A stretch of 64,000 nt of DNA from Flectobacillus sp. BAB-3569 (GCF_002270355.1 NZ_NJFZ01000001.1:43501-107500), one strand, 5' to 3'; counted from the stretch's first letter, positions 10,901 to 20,857 are shown. Notes: generated by a model not told the origin, from the sequence alone. Made by a program: numbers and translations.

Positions 10901-13900
10901 CCATTTTGGCTGGGGAACTTACTTTCATTTGTAGATAGTTGACAGATACATTTTTGAATTGTGCCTCTACCCAGCCATCTTTATCTGAATAAAATACTTG
11001 CCCTAGAATATCTACAGAAGCTTTTTCAATCGCTTGGATGACATTCTTGGTAGTGGTTTTACCATTAGCATTGAGCGTAACAAGTTGCGTTTCGCCCATT
11101 ACTCTGAATTTGACACGGTGATTGCGTTGATATACTGTAATCTTATCTAGTACTTTTACACCATCTGGAACTGTTACCCAAGCATTTTCCTCAAAATAAG
11201 ATATATCCTTGGGAATAACATTGACCAATGAAAGCATCTTAGGAATAGCATAGGTAAAATAGATACCAGTATTGGCGGAGGTTTCAACATAAGGTCCTTT
11301 CCCAACTTTGACATACGCTCCAACTCCTTTATTTTGCTCATTGACGATTGTGCCTGCAACCAGTCCCTTAGGTGTGAGGGGGATTTCTTTTTGCACCAGC
11401 TGTACACCATTTTTTAGGGCTGGAATAGATTCTGTGTATTCGTCTTGGTTTTCATAGTTGTAAGAAGGATGACTGATTGTAAGTGTTGACTCCAGACCAG
11501 TTTGTAAATTATTGAATACTACATAGCCATCCTTGTCAGAGTAGGTACTAATAGTTTCTTTAGAAAATAATTTCTTGAAAACCATGGAAGCACTAGCACT
11601 TGCAACACCATCGGTGGCCTTGTCTTTTCGGACAACACGATACGAAAGTCGTGGTTTGGCTGGACTCATTAGACGTGTTGTACTGTTTTGGAAATGATTA
11701 TACTCACTATTGAAAGTATAAGCACCAAAAGCATTATTCGTCTTTTCATTATCCTGAGAAATGATAATCCCTACATAATCTGAAGGGAAATTAGATTTGT
11801 CGGATTTATCCAAATTGCCATAAGTATTGTTTGTACCTGAGTTTGGGTTAGATTGTACAGCCAGATAATATACATCCGAGGCTATGCCGGAGTGACGGAT
11901 TAGTCGCTTGAGTAATACCTTGCCAGAACCATTAGTTACCTCTTTTGAAATGATTTCATATCCCTTTCCATTATTATCACTGGCGTAAGTATTGAGGTGC
12001 ATACCTTCGTTTTGTGGAACTCCCGCAGGTCTACTTTTCCAAGCGCGCAATAAAAATACATCCATGCCACTCAAGGCACTATTAGGTGATGCCTGATTGG
12101 GGTCACTATTAGATTTAACGGCTACTTCGAGACTAAAACTTTGAACCAGCGACATCAGAGTGCCTACGTTTTTGGACTCAAGAGGATATATCTCAATATT
12201 GTCGTCGGGACTACAGTAATAAGGGCTTTCGACTACGATGCGTATGTAGCGATACAAATCACCAGTTACGTATGAAGGAAACTCCCCAGAGGTGTTACCA
12301 ATCGTCATGTTCTTTTTGACGAGTCCCCATTTGGGCATTTTATCAAAATTAATGATCATAGAAAAAGAACCATCATTGGTCGTTTTTCCAGTACCAATGA
12401 TCATATCCGAATCTGCATATTCGGGTTGTCCACTAAAACTGTAATTGTTGCGAATCACTACCGAAGGAGTACCATCTGGGCTTACTTGATGTTGACCAGA
12501 AATATTATAGTTAACACCTTTGGCATTTTTCATAACATACATAACTTGAGCCTTTACGGTTGTATTTGCTAAAGGAGCTAGGTCTGTTTCATTAGGGTCA
12601 GAATATTTACTGATGATTTTTCCTGTAAGTGTTGCAGTAGGAGGAAAAGGCGAAATAACAGTTAAAGTTGTAGACTGAGTAACATTCATGTTTTTTGAAA
12701 AACTGATAGAAAAAGGCTGAGCATCTTTGATGTCCATTTCACTTGTCCACAAATAATAGACATCATTTTCATCGGCTTTACAAAGAAGGTTTTCGAAAAG
12801 AACCTCACCATTATTATCGGTTTTTTCGGTGGCAATGAGTTCATAATTTGAAGATTTTTTGGCAAACAAATCCACATCTTTAGGATCAATAGATGGGCTA
12901 GGAACACCAGCAGATGAAAATCGAGTAATCATACCTTCAACAGGTGGACGCACTCCCGAGTAGGAGTTTCCGCCTAAGCCAATGCCTGGGGTGTTATTGC
13001 CAATACCTCCGCCAAAACCGTTTGGTACAGTTCCTGAGCCAATTTGCCAACCTCCAGTATTCGAAGAGGAGGAAGCTTTTTTGAGACGATATAAATAAAC
13101 AGTACGATTTTCTAATATTTCTTTTTTGGAGATATTCTTGTATCCTTCTTGTAAACGAACTTTTAATTTAAAGCCTTTTGCTTCAGTTTTGATAAGTCCT
13201 AAATCTATATCTCCGTCCTTGGTATTAAATAAAACGGCATTTGGGTAGTCTTTGTAATAGGGACTATCTGAGACAATTTTGAATATCGTTGTAATAGGCT
13301 GTCCTTTAAAAAATTTCCCAGTTGGTTGATTGACTTTGTTAAAGTCGTTTACCCCAAAATCAAAACTTCCATCAGAAAGAGTGGTAGTTTGTGACATAAG
13401 TTTTTCATCCAATACACGATAATCGTTTCCTCCTTTGTCAATAACTTCTTGTAAATAAAGTGCTAAGGAAGCATTGGATGCCTTATAAGCAGCTGTTTGC
13501 TCAGGGTAAGCATAGGTTAATTTTCCTTTGATATGCCTTTGGGCTACTACCAAAATAGAGTCTTTTTTCCTGAAGGTAAAATCACAACTTTGTTCAGCCA
13601 CAACTTGGTTATTGTTGGGGTCGATTTGCTGAACTTTCATATTGTACTTATTGCCATTTACGACGCCTATTTTACTGATATCATCTTCCTGAAAATAAGG
13701 GTTACTAAGTGTTTTATTTACAACGACACTTTGTTTGCTATCAGTAATTACGAGATTGTAGCGTTCAGGAACTGTAGGTCTTTGGGGCTTCCAGCGAAGA
13801 TAGAATGCAATATTTATCCCTGCTTTTATATCATCTCCACATTTTTTAGGAACTAAGATTGAGATGGCATTATCAATGTCACGAGCTTTTTGGGTTTGAT

Positions 13901-14732
13901 AGGTAAACTGATATATTTCGGAATAACCTTGATTTCGAAATGATGTGCGCCCCGTTGGGTCTACGGCTTGCACGCTAAAAGCATAACTTCGACCTGCTAC
14001 CAGCAAAGGAAATGATGGACCGTAATTTAAAAAGTTTACATTGGTTTGTTGCTCCAAGATGTAAGGTGTACCCAAACGCATGATATTGTTTGGGTTCTGA
14101 CCAGTGGGAAGTTCTTTAATCCTAAAAATATAGCGTGTGCCAGCAGGAGCTTGGGCAGGTACTGTCCATGCAAACTGAATATTTTGTGGGGTGCTTACCA
14201 TTACTTCTGTTTCATTTTGTGGACGCAAAATGATGGGAGGTTCAATACTTTGAATCGGGAAAGTATTGGAACATCCTAGCGGTTCTTCGTCAGATATAGG
14301 GCGAAGTGTGGCAGGGTCATAAGCTCTCAAACACAAACGGTATGAGCCTTCAGGAATAGCGCCTGTACGGATAAGCGTATTTTTATCTATCCCAGAAACC
14401 TGAATTTTATTGATGTCAAAAATACGACTAAAGTCATTAGCTGATAAGCGGAGGCTTTGGAGAGCATTTACGGTTAAAGTTGTTTGCCCGACAAAAGGCA
14501 CTGCTTTTAGTGAAACGCCATTGTCATCGGTTAATTCTCCGCCCAAAACAAACGTGTAGCTTTGTCGAGAAAGGTTTTGTACCAGTATCACAACTTGATT
14601 GCTACGAGTTTGTAAATCGGATATTGTTGTTGGATATGGAGGCAACATCGTTACCTGAATTTTTAGCGGAGATTGAGCTTGACTGAGAATACTTACCCAT
14701 AGGAAAAGCATCAAGAAAAAGTACTTTTTCAT
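7971..14732 (-). CDS. Giant secreted TANFOR-like multidomain surface protein (2253 aa)
   Basis: The protein begins with a signal peptide (MKKYFFLMLFLWVSILSQAQ). The next ~290 residues (SPLKIQVTMLPPYPTTISDLQ onward, including EGSYRLCLRAYDPATLRPIS) resemble the TANFOR domain of Bacteroidota surface proteins. Further on are many beta-sandwich units of the carboxypeptidase-regulatory/CNA-B type, for example GKVILNGQPVKGAEVSM near residue 1300, with further GKLTYAYPEQ- and GKIISKYSD-like units. The last ~250 residues are different, Gly-rich and cysteine-bearing, ending CKTEPCK. No enzyme motif is seen. It is flanked by a beta-barrel gene (97 nt upstream) and an Fn3 gene (24 nt downstream) on the same strand, so the three probably act together at the cell surface. 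Function is unknown. Confidence 0.8.
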   Translation of the reverse strand: MKKYFFLMLFLWVSILSQAQSPLKIQVTMLPPYPTTISDLQTRSNQVVILVQNLSRQSYTFVLGGELTDDNGVSLKAVPFVGQTTLTVNALQSLRLSANDFSRIFDINKIQVSGIDKNTLIRTGAIPEGSYRLCLRAYDPATLRPISDEEPLGCSNTFPIQSIEPPIILRPQNETEVMVSTPQNIQFAWTVPAQAPAGTRYIFRIKELPTGQNPNNIMRLGTPYILEQQTNVNFLNYGPSFPLLVAGRSYAFSVQAVDPTGRTSFRNQGYSEIYQFTYQTQKARDIDNAISILVPKKCGDDIKAGINIAFYLRWKPQRPTVPERYNLVITDSKQSVVVNKTLSNPYFQEDDISKIGVVNGNKYNMKVQQIDPNNNQVVAEQSCDFTFRKKDSILVVAQRHIKGKLTYAYPEQTAAYKASNASLALYLQEVIDKGGNDYRVLDEKLMSQTTTLSDGSFDFGVNDFNKVNQPTGKFFKGQPITTIFKIVSDSPYYKDYPNAVLFNTKDGDIDLGLIKTEAKGFKLKVRLQEGYKNISKKEILENRTVYLYRLKKASSSSNTGGWQIGSGTVPNGFGGGIGNNTPGIGLGGNSYSGVRPPVEGMITRFSSAGVPSPSIDPKDVDLFAKKSSNYELIATEKTDNNGEVLFENLLCKADENDVYYLWTSEMDIKDAQPFSISFSKNMNVTQSTTLTVISPFPPTATLTGKIISKYSDPNETDLAPLANTTVKAQVMYVMKNAKGVNYNISGQHQVSPDGTPSVVIRNNYSFSGQPEYADSDMIIGTGKTTNDGSFSMIINFDKMPKWGLVKKNMTIGNTSGEFPSYVTGDLYRYIRIVVESPYYCSPDDNIEIYPLESKNVGTLMSLVQSFSLEVAVKSNSDPNQASPNSALSGMDVFLLRAWKSRPAGVPQNEGMHLNTYASDNNGKGYEIISKEVTNGSGKVLLKRLIRHSGIASDVYYLAVQSNPNSGTNNTYGNLDKSDKSNFPSDYVGIIISQDNEKTNNAFGAYTFNSEYNHFQNSTTRLMSPAKPRLSYRVVRKDKATDGVASASASMVFKKLFSKETISTYSDKDGYVVFNNLQTGLESTLTISHPSYNYENQDEYTESIPALKNGVQLVQKEIPLTPKGLVAGTIVNEQNKGVGAYVKVGKGPYVETSANTGIYFTYAIPKMLSLVNVIPKDISYFEENAWVTVPDGVKVLDKITVYQRNHRVKFRVMGETQLVTLNANGKTTTKNVIQAIEKASVDILGQVFYSDKDGWVEAQFKNVSVNYLQMKVSSPAKMGYIPQTIAFTNEESREYQLYDDVILKNGFKIAGKVILNGQPVKGAEVSMTAGINGVSYTTQSEADGSFKLSYPEAASYARVVATYNPNNGKAYIGDEVYVNTQNAKNVTLNIKESDFNITTLWGFPIQIEQAQKQANGNLLVRGTISFNKTNTGNGTVQGPGGIQVNTNLDNVMVFKLFDSDMKVSFYGAEFSKVGDKTVCVSQKVNLQHSYLKMRYNDTYNTKTVPANSDYYLSIAKSGDLSSSVNGLTQIIDNSFKYPSSHLEFDENEFYFAINNNGVLNRNIPIISSLPDIPSKFNICNKQGNPIKFKFIGFDAQAQTATSTISGSKIILDVSLDCKIPNANPSAFKLNVGKIELTSDQVKAVTGQAMSFNLAGKWSVEVKNWSISPTEGGITSSNGIIKTGKIDVPFSSFMLRSNLLDISDFKVESLNVAGIAQLQTTVSGDKIYFGYDAKTGSDASGHWKLSVPSGSAGYAGRIKKEDLVKFKGFPNQDITLSMISLLDNGEDILSFSNESSNYKLFNLVNFKPNTINTGADYFSLVGSGSIGIQRVANDQMLVVKFVKSTPAIQLSTFDLGFEAKGYVRFSSVAGTDKQTFENGRFVATGKIEEPGKLQPIKVALIHTPTETKIVPVETEFPNLPKQSIPIGGSGASDTKLRNIALTLTASPNQDWSFLTFEGDLDNYKGTQSQPNRMKFTVFGEIKASDQKIQADNLPSLPGLQLTYDIEKKRLIGTIDLSKLTQGVEGLEMKGVAQVLFDPQGWILTAAGIVSNVPLPDPTVLKAGLLIGSYSQALPAESSSVLFTYVREKQLPCSFAQGFAGFYVTGERPMPLDGLSMEIDLVIASAYFSVDAFMDAYFYGNLFGTVDFGAGIRAKVHADYGLKAITCTSLTGSVDAEAAIKIQVQKSKGNFSANLNAKLGNSNKICLKQQIPLLFDCGSTLFDDCLEKGFCVSFSGGTSGVSADLSLSPCKTEPCK

Positions 14733-14829
14733 AATAGTAAAAGTTTGAGGACTTACTTTTTGAAAAGGGCTACTGCTTGAAAATCAACCTGATGAGGTTG
14801 TTTCAAACAGTATATGATTAATATGGGTT

Positions 14830-16558
14830 TTAGAAAAGAAGATTATAGCTTACCTCGCCTCGTATTTCTGTGTATTTGAGATTGGTACTAGAGGCTGCTT
14901 GAGGCGAATTGCTAATCAGAAAACTGTTTAGCGCGAAGCGATGATGTCGATTTACCTGATACGTAGCACCAACATTTCCGTTGATAATAGTACTTTTTTC
15001 ACCTCCACGGTCGCCTAACAAATAACTCACACTGCCTCTTAGGTTAAATTTATTATCTTTCCAAGATTTGTCAGAACCTAGCGTGACACCATAGTTTTTA
15101 TCACTCAGATAAGAACCTGTGATAGTGGTGTAATTGAGAGTGCTATAAATAGAAAAATTACTGGCGTTGAAAGAAAGGTTGTAATTGAGAAATATATTTT
15201 GAGAACTCAAATTTCTTGATTTACTATCTTGAGAATAGGTATTATTAAAATCCTGCAAATCCATCAGGTTATAGGATAGCATTATAGAATTGGACTGTTT
15301 TTCTCCCAAAATTGTATAGCGTGGATTAATCGATAAATTTTGAGTTGTTTGAGTAATTCTGACAGTATCCGAAATCCTGAGTGCGTTTGGTGTCTGATTG
15401 TTTGAGTAATTAGAATAGTTGATATCTAATCCTAATTTTTCGGTAAAGTCAGTACTCAAATTTGCCGATCCAATGACTTTTTTGGATTCTGATTTTTTCT
15501 GTTTATTTAAGTTATCTCTTTGTAAACCTATACTTCCATTAAATCTGAATTTGTTTTTGAAGATGGAAAATTGTGGGGCAATGGTGATGTTTTCGATGTC
15601 GGAATTAAAGAAATAAGCTCCCATCGTTTTGTATTCTGGGTCGATGCGCCTATACTGGAGCCGTAGTCCCCACGACCTACTTTTGTACCGAAGTGCCGTT
15701 TGAACAGCCGTGTACAGCTCGGTAGTCCCATTGACCTTGAGTAGCTGGTCGAGTGTGTTTCCTGAAATGGGAAGTTTACTTTTATCGATTTCAGCACTCG
15801 AATTAACATCCTTTGTATAGCCACTCGCTCCAGCTTCGGTATCCCATGAGAGCTTTGACGAAAAGGAAATACGCATGTTCAAGCCCAAAGCTAGGTTTTC
15901 GGCAGCTGTGGTACTTGACAAATTGGGGTTTCCTTGTTGGGCAGATACATCAAACAGCGCACTTCCCATTTTATCAGATGCTTTGAGGGCACTGATTTCG
16001 AAAAAGGTTTTGTCGGTGCCATAACCAATTTTGACAGCCATACCAGTCCTATCGAATGCCACAGGTACTAACGATAGGGTAGTGGAGTCCAATTTGGTAG
16101 CTTTGTTGAGCTGACCATACATGAATCCCATTCGGAATTTGCCAGGTGTTAGCTCTATGCCGCCCACCCAACATGGTATGCCCACCCAAGGTAAACTGAT
16201 TGAAGGATACATTGCGATAGCCGCCATGTAGCGTGAGCCATTTGTAAGTAGGGCTTAGCCCAAATTGAGCAAATGGCTGAGCAATTTTACTTTCCTGATT
16301 GCTAAAAGTAAAAGCAAATGGAATCGCAAGCCCATAAAGGTTCAGCGTTGGCGCTCCTGATAAAACGTAAGATGTACTTGGGTATCTTGGCGAGATACCG
16401 TTGGCAGAATAGTAAATTCCTCTTAGATCAATATTTCCTGATAGGGAGACTGGCTTTTGTTGAGATAAATTTTCAATGTTTTGTGTGTAGAGAGGTTCAA
16501 GAGAGGAAAAATACAGGATAAGTACAACTACTAAACGGCAATTGTTAGAAGTTTTCAT
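14830..16558 (-). CDS. Outer-membrane beta-barrel protein, first gene of the TANFOR operon (frameshifted)
   Basis: Two overlapping frames together encode one protein. The first (16558 leftward) has a signal peptide ending PLYTQ and the segment LTLHGGYRNVSFNQFTLGGH. The second continues with GIELTPGKFRMGFMYGQLNK and then alternating barrel strands to an aromatic C-terminus (YTEIRGEVSYNLLF), as expected for Bam-dependent barrels. The junction is in the GGT-GGG-CGG stretch near 16160-16170 (plus-strand GCCGCCCACCC). Removing one base there gives a continuous LGGGIELTPGKF. The combined length is about 575 residues. It may anchor or export the giant protein encoded next; that is inference from gene order only. 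Confidence 0.7.
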
Positions 16559-16714
16559 AGTAATAGTACGGACTATTGAATATTTGAGTCAATATTACAA
16601 TTTCTTGAACTATCTAAGAAGGAAAAATCAGGAATCTGAGTAATCGGTATTTAAACTGTAGTTTTTCTTTAAGTATTATGATTGTGAGTGATTTATGTGA
16701 TTGTGGAAATATTG

Positions 16715-18538
16715 CTAAGATTGCTTGATTTGTACTTTGAGTTCGATAAAACTACCTTTTCCCACTCTAGAAAGTATAGTAATACTACCACCAAGACTTT
16801 CAGCTCGTTTACGCATATTTCCTAAACCATTACCTGCTTTGATGAGATTTTCGTCAAAACCAACGCCATTATCCTTGACGAATAAACGTAGCTCTGAATT
16901 TTCAAAACTGATTTCAATGTTTACCTCTGTCGCTTCAGCATATTTGACAATATTATTAATTGCCTCTTTGAAGATCAAATAGAGGTTATATTGTTTGTTC
17001 GCTGATAGCTGAATTTCGGGTAAATTTTCAGTTTGGAAATAATAATTGATATTTTTAGGTTCAAAAACTTCTGCCGCAAATTCTTTCATTTTGACTAATA
17101 CTTCGCCAAAACTATTACTCGTCTGTCTAGTTGTCCAGACAATATCACTTAATGAACGTTGTACTTTTTGAGAACTTTCATTGATACGTTGAACTAGCTC
17201 TTTTACAGATAGTGGATTTTTATCTATTTGGTATTCAACAACTTGGCTTAGTATTCCGATACTACTCAATGTGCTACCAATATCGTCATGCAAGTCACGT
17301 GCGATGCGGCTTCTGATTTGTTCATTTTCGCGAAGTTGTTGGATTACTTCGGCTTGATACTTTTCTTTTTCTAAACGATAATAGTTGATGCGATACGCTA
17401 AGGCAAATGACAGGAGTACGACTTCCAATGCCGAACCTACCTGTAGGGCATTGCGGGTAAAATTGTCGCTTTGTAAAACATTAGAAAGTTGTAAAATAAA
17501 TATCAAGGCACTCACCAACATCACAGCCCAAGCCACTAAGAAAAACAAGGCTGCTTGAGAACCTTGAATCCAAATATAAATGGCTAAAAATAGGATATAC
17601 ATTACGGCCAAAAAGGCAATACTATGTAAAATTTGTGTGCTCATTGCTCCAGCCCCCAACCAATTGGCCACCAAGAAAAACGTAATAGCAGACAAAAGAA
17701 TACGAACTGTTTTATACGAAGCAGGAAGGTATTTGTTGGCATCCAAAAAGCTTTCAGCAAACAATAGTCCAAAGCCAATAGCCGCCGAAATAAATACCGA
17801 GGTAAAATGGTTGAACCAGATAGCATTGGGCCAAAGATACTCATGGGCAATTCCTTTATTGAATGAGAAAAAACCCGCAAAAGCCAATACATACATGACA
17901 TAGTATAGGTATTCTTTACTTCGTACTGTCCAGAAAATAAAGAAGTTGAAGATGGCCATAACTAGCATGATACCCAAATAAATACCTTGCATGAGGTCTT
18001 TGGGATGGTTGTCTTCAAAGAAAATCTTAAGGGGGGCTACTCTTAAGGGAAATAAGAGTGGTAAATTATTTTGGATACGGATATAATAGGTACACTTTTG
18101 GTCTGAATTAAGCTCCAAATCTACCAGATACAAATTGGTTTGTATATCTCTCTTACTTTTATGTTGATAAACACCTAGCCTTTTGTGAGTGATGGTTCCA
18201 TGATCTACTCGATAAATGGAGATACTATCGAGAACGGGTTCGCCTATCTCAAGATATAAACGTTGACCAGATTTGTTGACCAGTGTAAAGCGTGACCAAA
18301 TAACCGATTTTGTGATACCGAAATTAGGACTAGCTTGAAGACTTTTGATAAAACGAGCGTCGACATCAGGGCGTTTCAATACATCATATAATGAATACAT
18401 TCCTTTTTTATCCTCCAGTATTTCAATATTATTTCCAATAGAGAGTGCCTGATTAGGATTTTCAATCACGATTTCTTTTTGAGAAAATGCGAGCTGTGAA
18501 GAAAGAATAATCAAAGTTAGAAGTACCCAACGAATCAT
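16715..18538 (-). CDS. 7TMR-DISM sensor histidine kinase (HisKA_3 type)
   Basis: This is a 607-residue membrane sensor kinase. A signal sequence (ending LAFSQ, residue 20) precedes an extracellular 7TMR-DISM extracellular-type sandwich (about 40-175). Seven hydrophobic helices follow between about 183 and 383 (IYLGIMLVMAIFNFFIFW onward). A short coiled segment leads to the HisKA_3 box RIARDLHDDIGSTLSSIG with phospho-acceptor H417. The ATPase domain has the N-box FKEAINNIVKYAE, then DNGVGFD and GNGLGNM. DISM domains often bind carbohydrates or lipids. This kinase class normally signals to a LuxR/NarL-type regulator, and none is adjacent. It has its own promoter (18614-18644) and lies upstream of the surface operon, separated by 156 nt. 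Confidence 0.92.
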   Translation of the reverse strand: MIRWVLLTLIILSSQLAFSQKEIVIENPNQALSIGNNIEILEDKKGMYSLYDVLKRPDVDARFIKSLQASPNFGITKSVIWSRFTLVNKSGQRLYLEIGEPVLDSISIYRVDHGTITHKRLGVYQHKSKRDIQTNLYLVDLELNSDQKCTYYIRIQNNLPLLFPLRVAPLKIFFEDNHPKDLMQGIYLGIMLVMAIFNFFIFWTVRSKEYLYYVMYVLAFAGFFSFNKGIAHEYLWPNAIWFNHFTSVFISAAIGFGLLFAESFLDANKYLPASYKTVRILLSAITFFLVANWLGAGAMSTQILHSIAFLAVMYILFLAIYIWIQGSQAALFFLVAWAVMLVSALIFILQLSNVLQSDNFTRNALQVGSALEVVLLSFALAYRINYYRLEKEKYQAEVIQQLRENEQIRSRIARDLHDDIGSTLSSIGILSQVVEYQIDKNPLSVKELVQRINESSQKVQRSLSDIVWTTRQTSNSFGEVLVKMKEFAAEVFEPKNINYYFQTENLPEIQLSANKQYNLYLIFKEAINNIVKYAEATEVNIEISFENSELRLFVKDNGVGFDENLIKAGNGLGNMRKRAESLGGSITILSRVGKGSFIELKVQIKQS

Positions 18539-18613
18539 ATTAAAAGAGAAATTAATAGCCTAGTCGATTGTTTAGCATAGTTGTAGTAAAGGAATAGAGC
18601 ATTTATAAGAAAT

Positions 18614-18644
18614 CAAACCTACGAAGTTACCTGCATTTATCAAA
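18614..18644 (-). promoter_or_regulatory. Complete Bacteroidota promoter before the histidine kinase
   Basis: On the minus strand TTTG (18644-18641), a 19-bp spacer and TAGGTTTG (18621-18614) match both consensus elements with ideal spacing. The predicted start site is near 18610, giving a leader of about 70 nt. It sits just past the dxs terminator. Confidence 0.65.
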
Positions 18645-18658
18645 GTATGTACAATAAA

Positions 18659-18681
18659 AAAGGCGAGAAACTCTCGCCTTT
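18659..18681. terminator. Terminator between dxs and the histidine kinase
   Basis: A perfect 10-bp stem (AAAGGCGAGA / TCTCGCCTTT) with an AAC loop is flanked by A and T runs on both strands. It closes dxs (stop at 18701) on the minus strand. Confidence 0.85.
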
Positions 18682-18700
18682 AAAAATTAGATAAGCCTTT

Positions 18701-20662
18701 TTAGTTCATGGTAAGATTAACAATGTTGCTTGAATGTACAACCTTTTCTCTACCAAGTATATCTCTTACAGCTTGCGCGATGCCCTCTGGGTCAAAACCA
18801 CACTCTTTGTGTAATTCAATTTGTTCGCCATGCTCAACAATTCTATCTGGAATACCAAGGCGTTTGATTTGTGCCGAATAATCATGGTCTAGCATAAATT
18901 CTGCTACCGCCGAACCAAATCCTCCTTGAAGACAACCATCTTCTACGGTAATTACCTTGTCAAAGTTTTGGAAAATCTCATGCAGCATAGCTTCGTCCAA
19001 AGGTTTCACAAAACGCATATCATAGTGAGCAGGATTGATACCTTCCAGAGCAAGCTCTTCGCAAGCTTTTACAGCATAGTTTCCGATATGTCCCAGCGTA
19101 AGGAGTGCTACCTTTTCGCCATCTTTAACTTTGCGACCTTTTCCAATTTCCATTTTTTCAAATGGCGTTTTCCAATTTGGCATAACACCCTCGCCACGTG
19201 GATAACGAATAGAAATAGCTTGCTTTAATTCTTTAAAATCATCCAAAGATGTGGTAAACATGATATTGCGAAGCTCTTGTTCATTCATTGGTGAAAAAAC
19301 AATCATATTTGGAATACAACGCATATAGGCAATATCATAAGCACCATGGTGGGTTGGGCCATCTGCACCTGCAAAACCAGCTCTGTCAAGACAGAAGATT
19401 ACTGGTAATTCCTGTATTGCTACATCATGCACCACTTGGTCAAAAGCACGTTGCATAAATGTAGAGTAGATATTACAGAATACTGTCAAGCCTTGTGTAG
19501 CCATCCCTGCCGAGAATGTAACTGCATGTTGTTCGGCTATACCTACGTCAAAAGCACGATGAGGCATTGCCTTCATCATAATATTGAGCGAGCTACCTGA
19601 AGGCATTGCTGGCGTAACTCCCATAATTTTGGGATTTTGCTCTGCCAATTCAACAATAGTATGACCAAAAACATCTTGATATTTGGGAGGCTGAGGAGTA
19701 GCGTAAACTTTCTTCTTAATCTCTCCTGTAATTTTATCAAACTTCCCTGGAGCGTGCCACAAAGTTTGATCTTTTTCGGCTAAAGCATAACCTTTTCCTT
19801 TGGTCGTAATACAGTGAAGAATTTTTGGGCCAGGAATATCTTTTAGGTCATTTAAAACCGTTGCTAGATACTCAACATCATGTCCATCGATTGGGCCAAA
19901 GTAACGTAGATTCAATGACTCGAATAGATTACTTTGTTTGAGTAAAGTAGCTTTCAGCCCATTTTCGATTTTAGAAACAATTTCTTGTGCTGATTTTCCA
20001 AAATTGGACATTTTGCCAAGCAAGTTCCAAACTTCGTCTTTTACTCTATTGTATGTATGTGAAGTAGTAATATCAGTTAAATATTCTTTCAATGCACCCA
20101 CATTTGGGTCGATCGCCATACAGTTGTCGTTCAAAACAATCAACATATTGTTGGGAATATCGCCAGCGTGGTTCATGGCTTCAAAAGCCATCCCTGCCGT
20201 CATAGAGCCATCACCAATTACTGCGATGTGTTGTCGGTGGTTTTCGCCTTTGTATTTTGACGCCACAGCCATACCCAATGCTGCTGAAATTGAAGTAGAT
20301 GAGTGACCTACCCCAAAGGCATCATAAGGACTTTCTTTGCGTTTTGGAAAACCAGAAATTCCTCCATACAAACGATTTGAATGGAAAGAATCCTTACGAC
20401 CTGTCAAAATTTTATGTCCATACGCCTGATGACCTACATCCCAAATCAACTGGTCGTCGGGCGTATTAAATACGTAATGAAGTGCAACTGATAATTCAAC
20501 AACACCAAGTGATGCGCCAAAGTGGCCACCATACACCGATACGTTATCGATGATATACTGACGTAGTTCGTCGCAAATTTGCAACAATTCCGAGCGGTCA
20601 CGTTTTCTCAAATCCTCAGGGGAGTTGATTTGAGCTAATATTTTGCCTGGTGTAATTTGCAT
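18701..20662 (-). CDS. dxs: 1-deoxy-D-xylulose-5-phosphate synthase
   Basis: Dxs condenses pyruvate and glyceraldehyde-3-phosphate with thiamine diphosphate to make DXP, the entry step of the MEP isoprenoid pathway, in the cytosol. Visible signatures are NVSVYGGHFGASLGVVEL, the TPP-binding GDGSMTAGMAFEAMN, GPIDGHD, and the C-terminal transketolase part with AEQHAVTFSAGMA, DRAGFAGADGPTHHG and VTVEDG-like strands. The frame is open 25 codons further upstream, to an ATG at 20737. I chose the ATG at 20662 because MQITPGKILAQINSPEDLRK matches the family N-terminus and the extension (MFNTQLIRTKQQ) does not. That gives about 653 residues. A terminator follows. dxr is about 26 kb away. Confidence 0.95.
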   Translation of the reverse strand: MQITPGKILAQINSPEDLRKRDRSELLQICDELRQYIIDNVSVYGGHFGASLGVVELSVALHYVFNTPDDQLIWDVGHQAYGHKILTGRKDSFHSNRLYGGISGFPKRKESPYDAFGVGHSSTSISAALGMAVASKYKGENHRQHIAVIGDGSMTAGMAFEAMNHAGDIPNNMLIVLNDNCMAIDPNVGALKEYLTDITTSHTYNRVKDEVWNLLGKMSNFGKSAQEIVSKIENGLKATLLKQSNLFESLNLRYFGPIDGHDVEYLATVLNDLKDIPGPKILHCITTKGKGYALAEKDQTLWHAPGKFDKITGEIKKKVYATPQPPKYQDVFGHTIVELAEQNPKIMGVTPAMPSGSSLNIMMKAMPHRAFDVGIAEQHAVTFSAGMATQGLTVFCNIYSTFMQRAFDQVVHDVAIQELPVIFCLDRAGFAGADGPTHHGAYDIAYMRCIPNMIVFSPMNEQELRNIMFTTSLDDFKELKQAISIRYPRGEGVMPNWKTPFEKMEIGKGRKVKDGEKVALLTLGHIGNYAVKACEELALEGINPAHYDMRFVKPLDEAMLHEIFQNFDKVITVEDGCLQGGFGSAVAEFMLDHDYSAQIKRLGIPDRIVEHGEQIELHKECGFDPEGIAQAVRDILGREKVVHSSNIVNLTMN

Positions 20663-20857
20663 GATTTCGATTGGTCTAAAAGTAGCATTTACTCTACTTG
20701 TTTGTTGCTTGGTACGTATCAACTGAGTGTTAAACAATTCAATTGCCTGAAGTATAAACTATGAGGGTTTTAAATTGTTTAAAAAAAATCTAATGGAAAG
20801 ATTGATCGTTGCGCGGTCCAAATATGGTGCAATTTACGCAATTATTTTGGGCAAATA

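Noticed and set aside
20663..20737. 25-residue N-terminal extension of Dxs
   Set aside because: The sequence does not match the family, while the ATG at 20662 gives the standard N-terminus.
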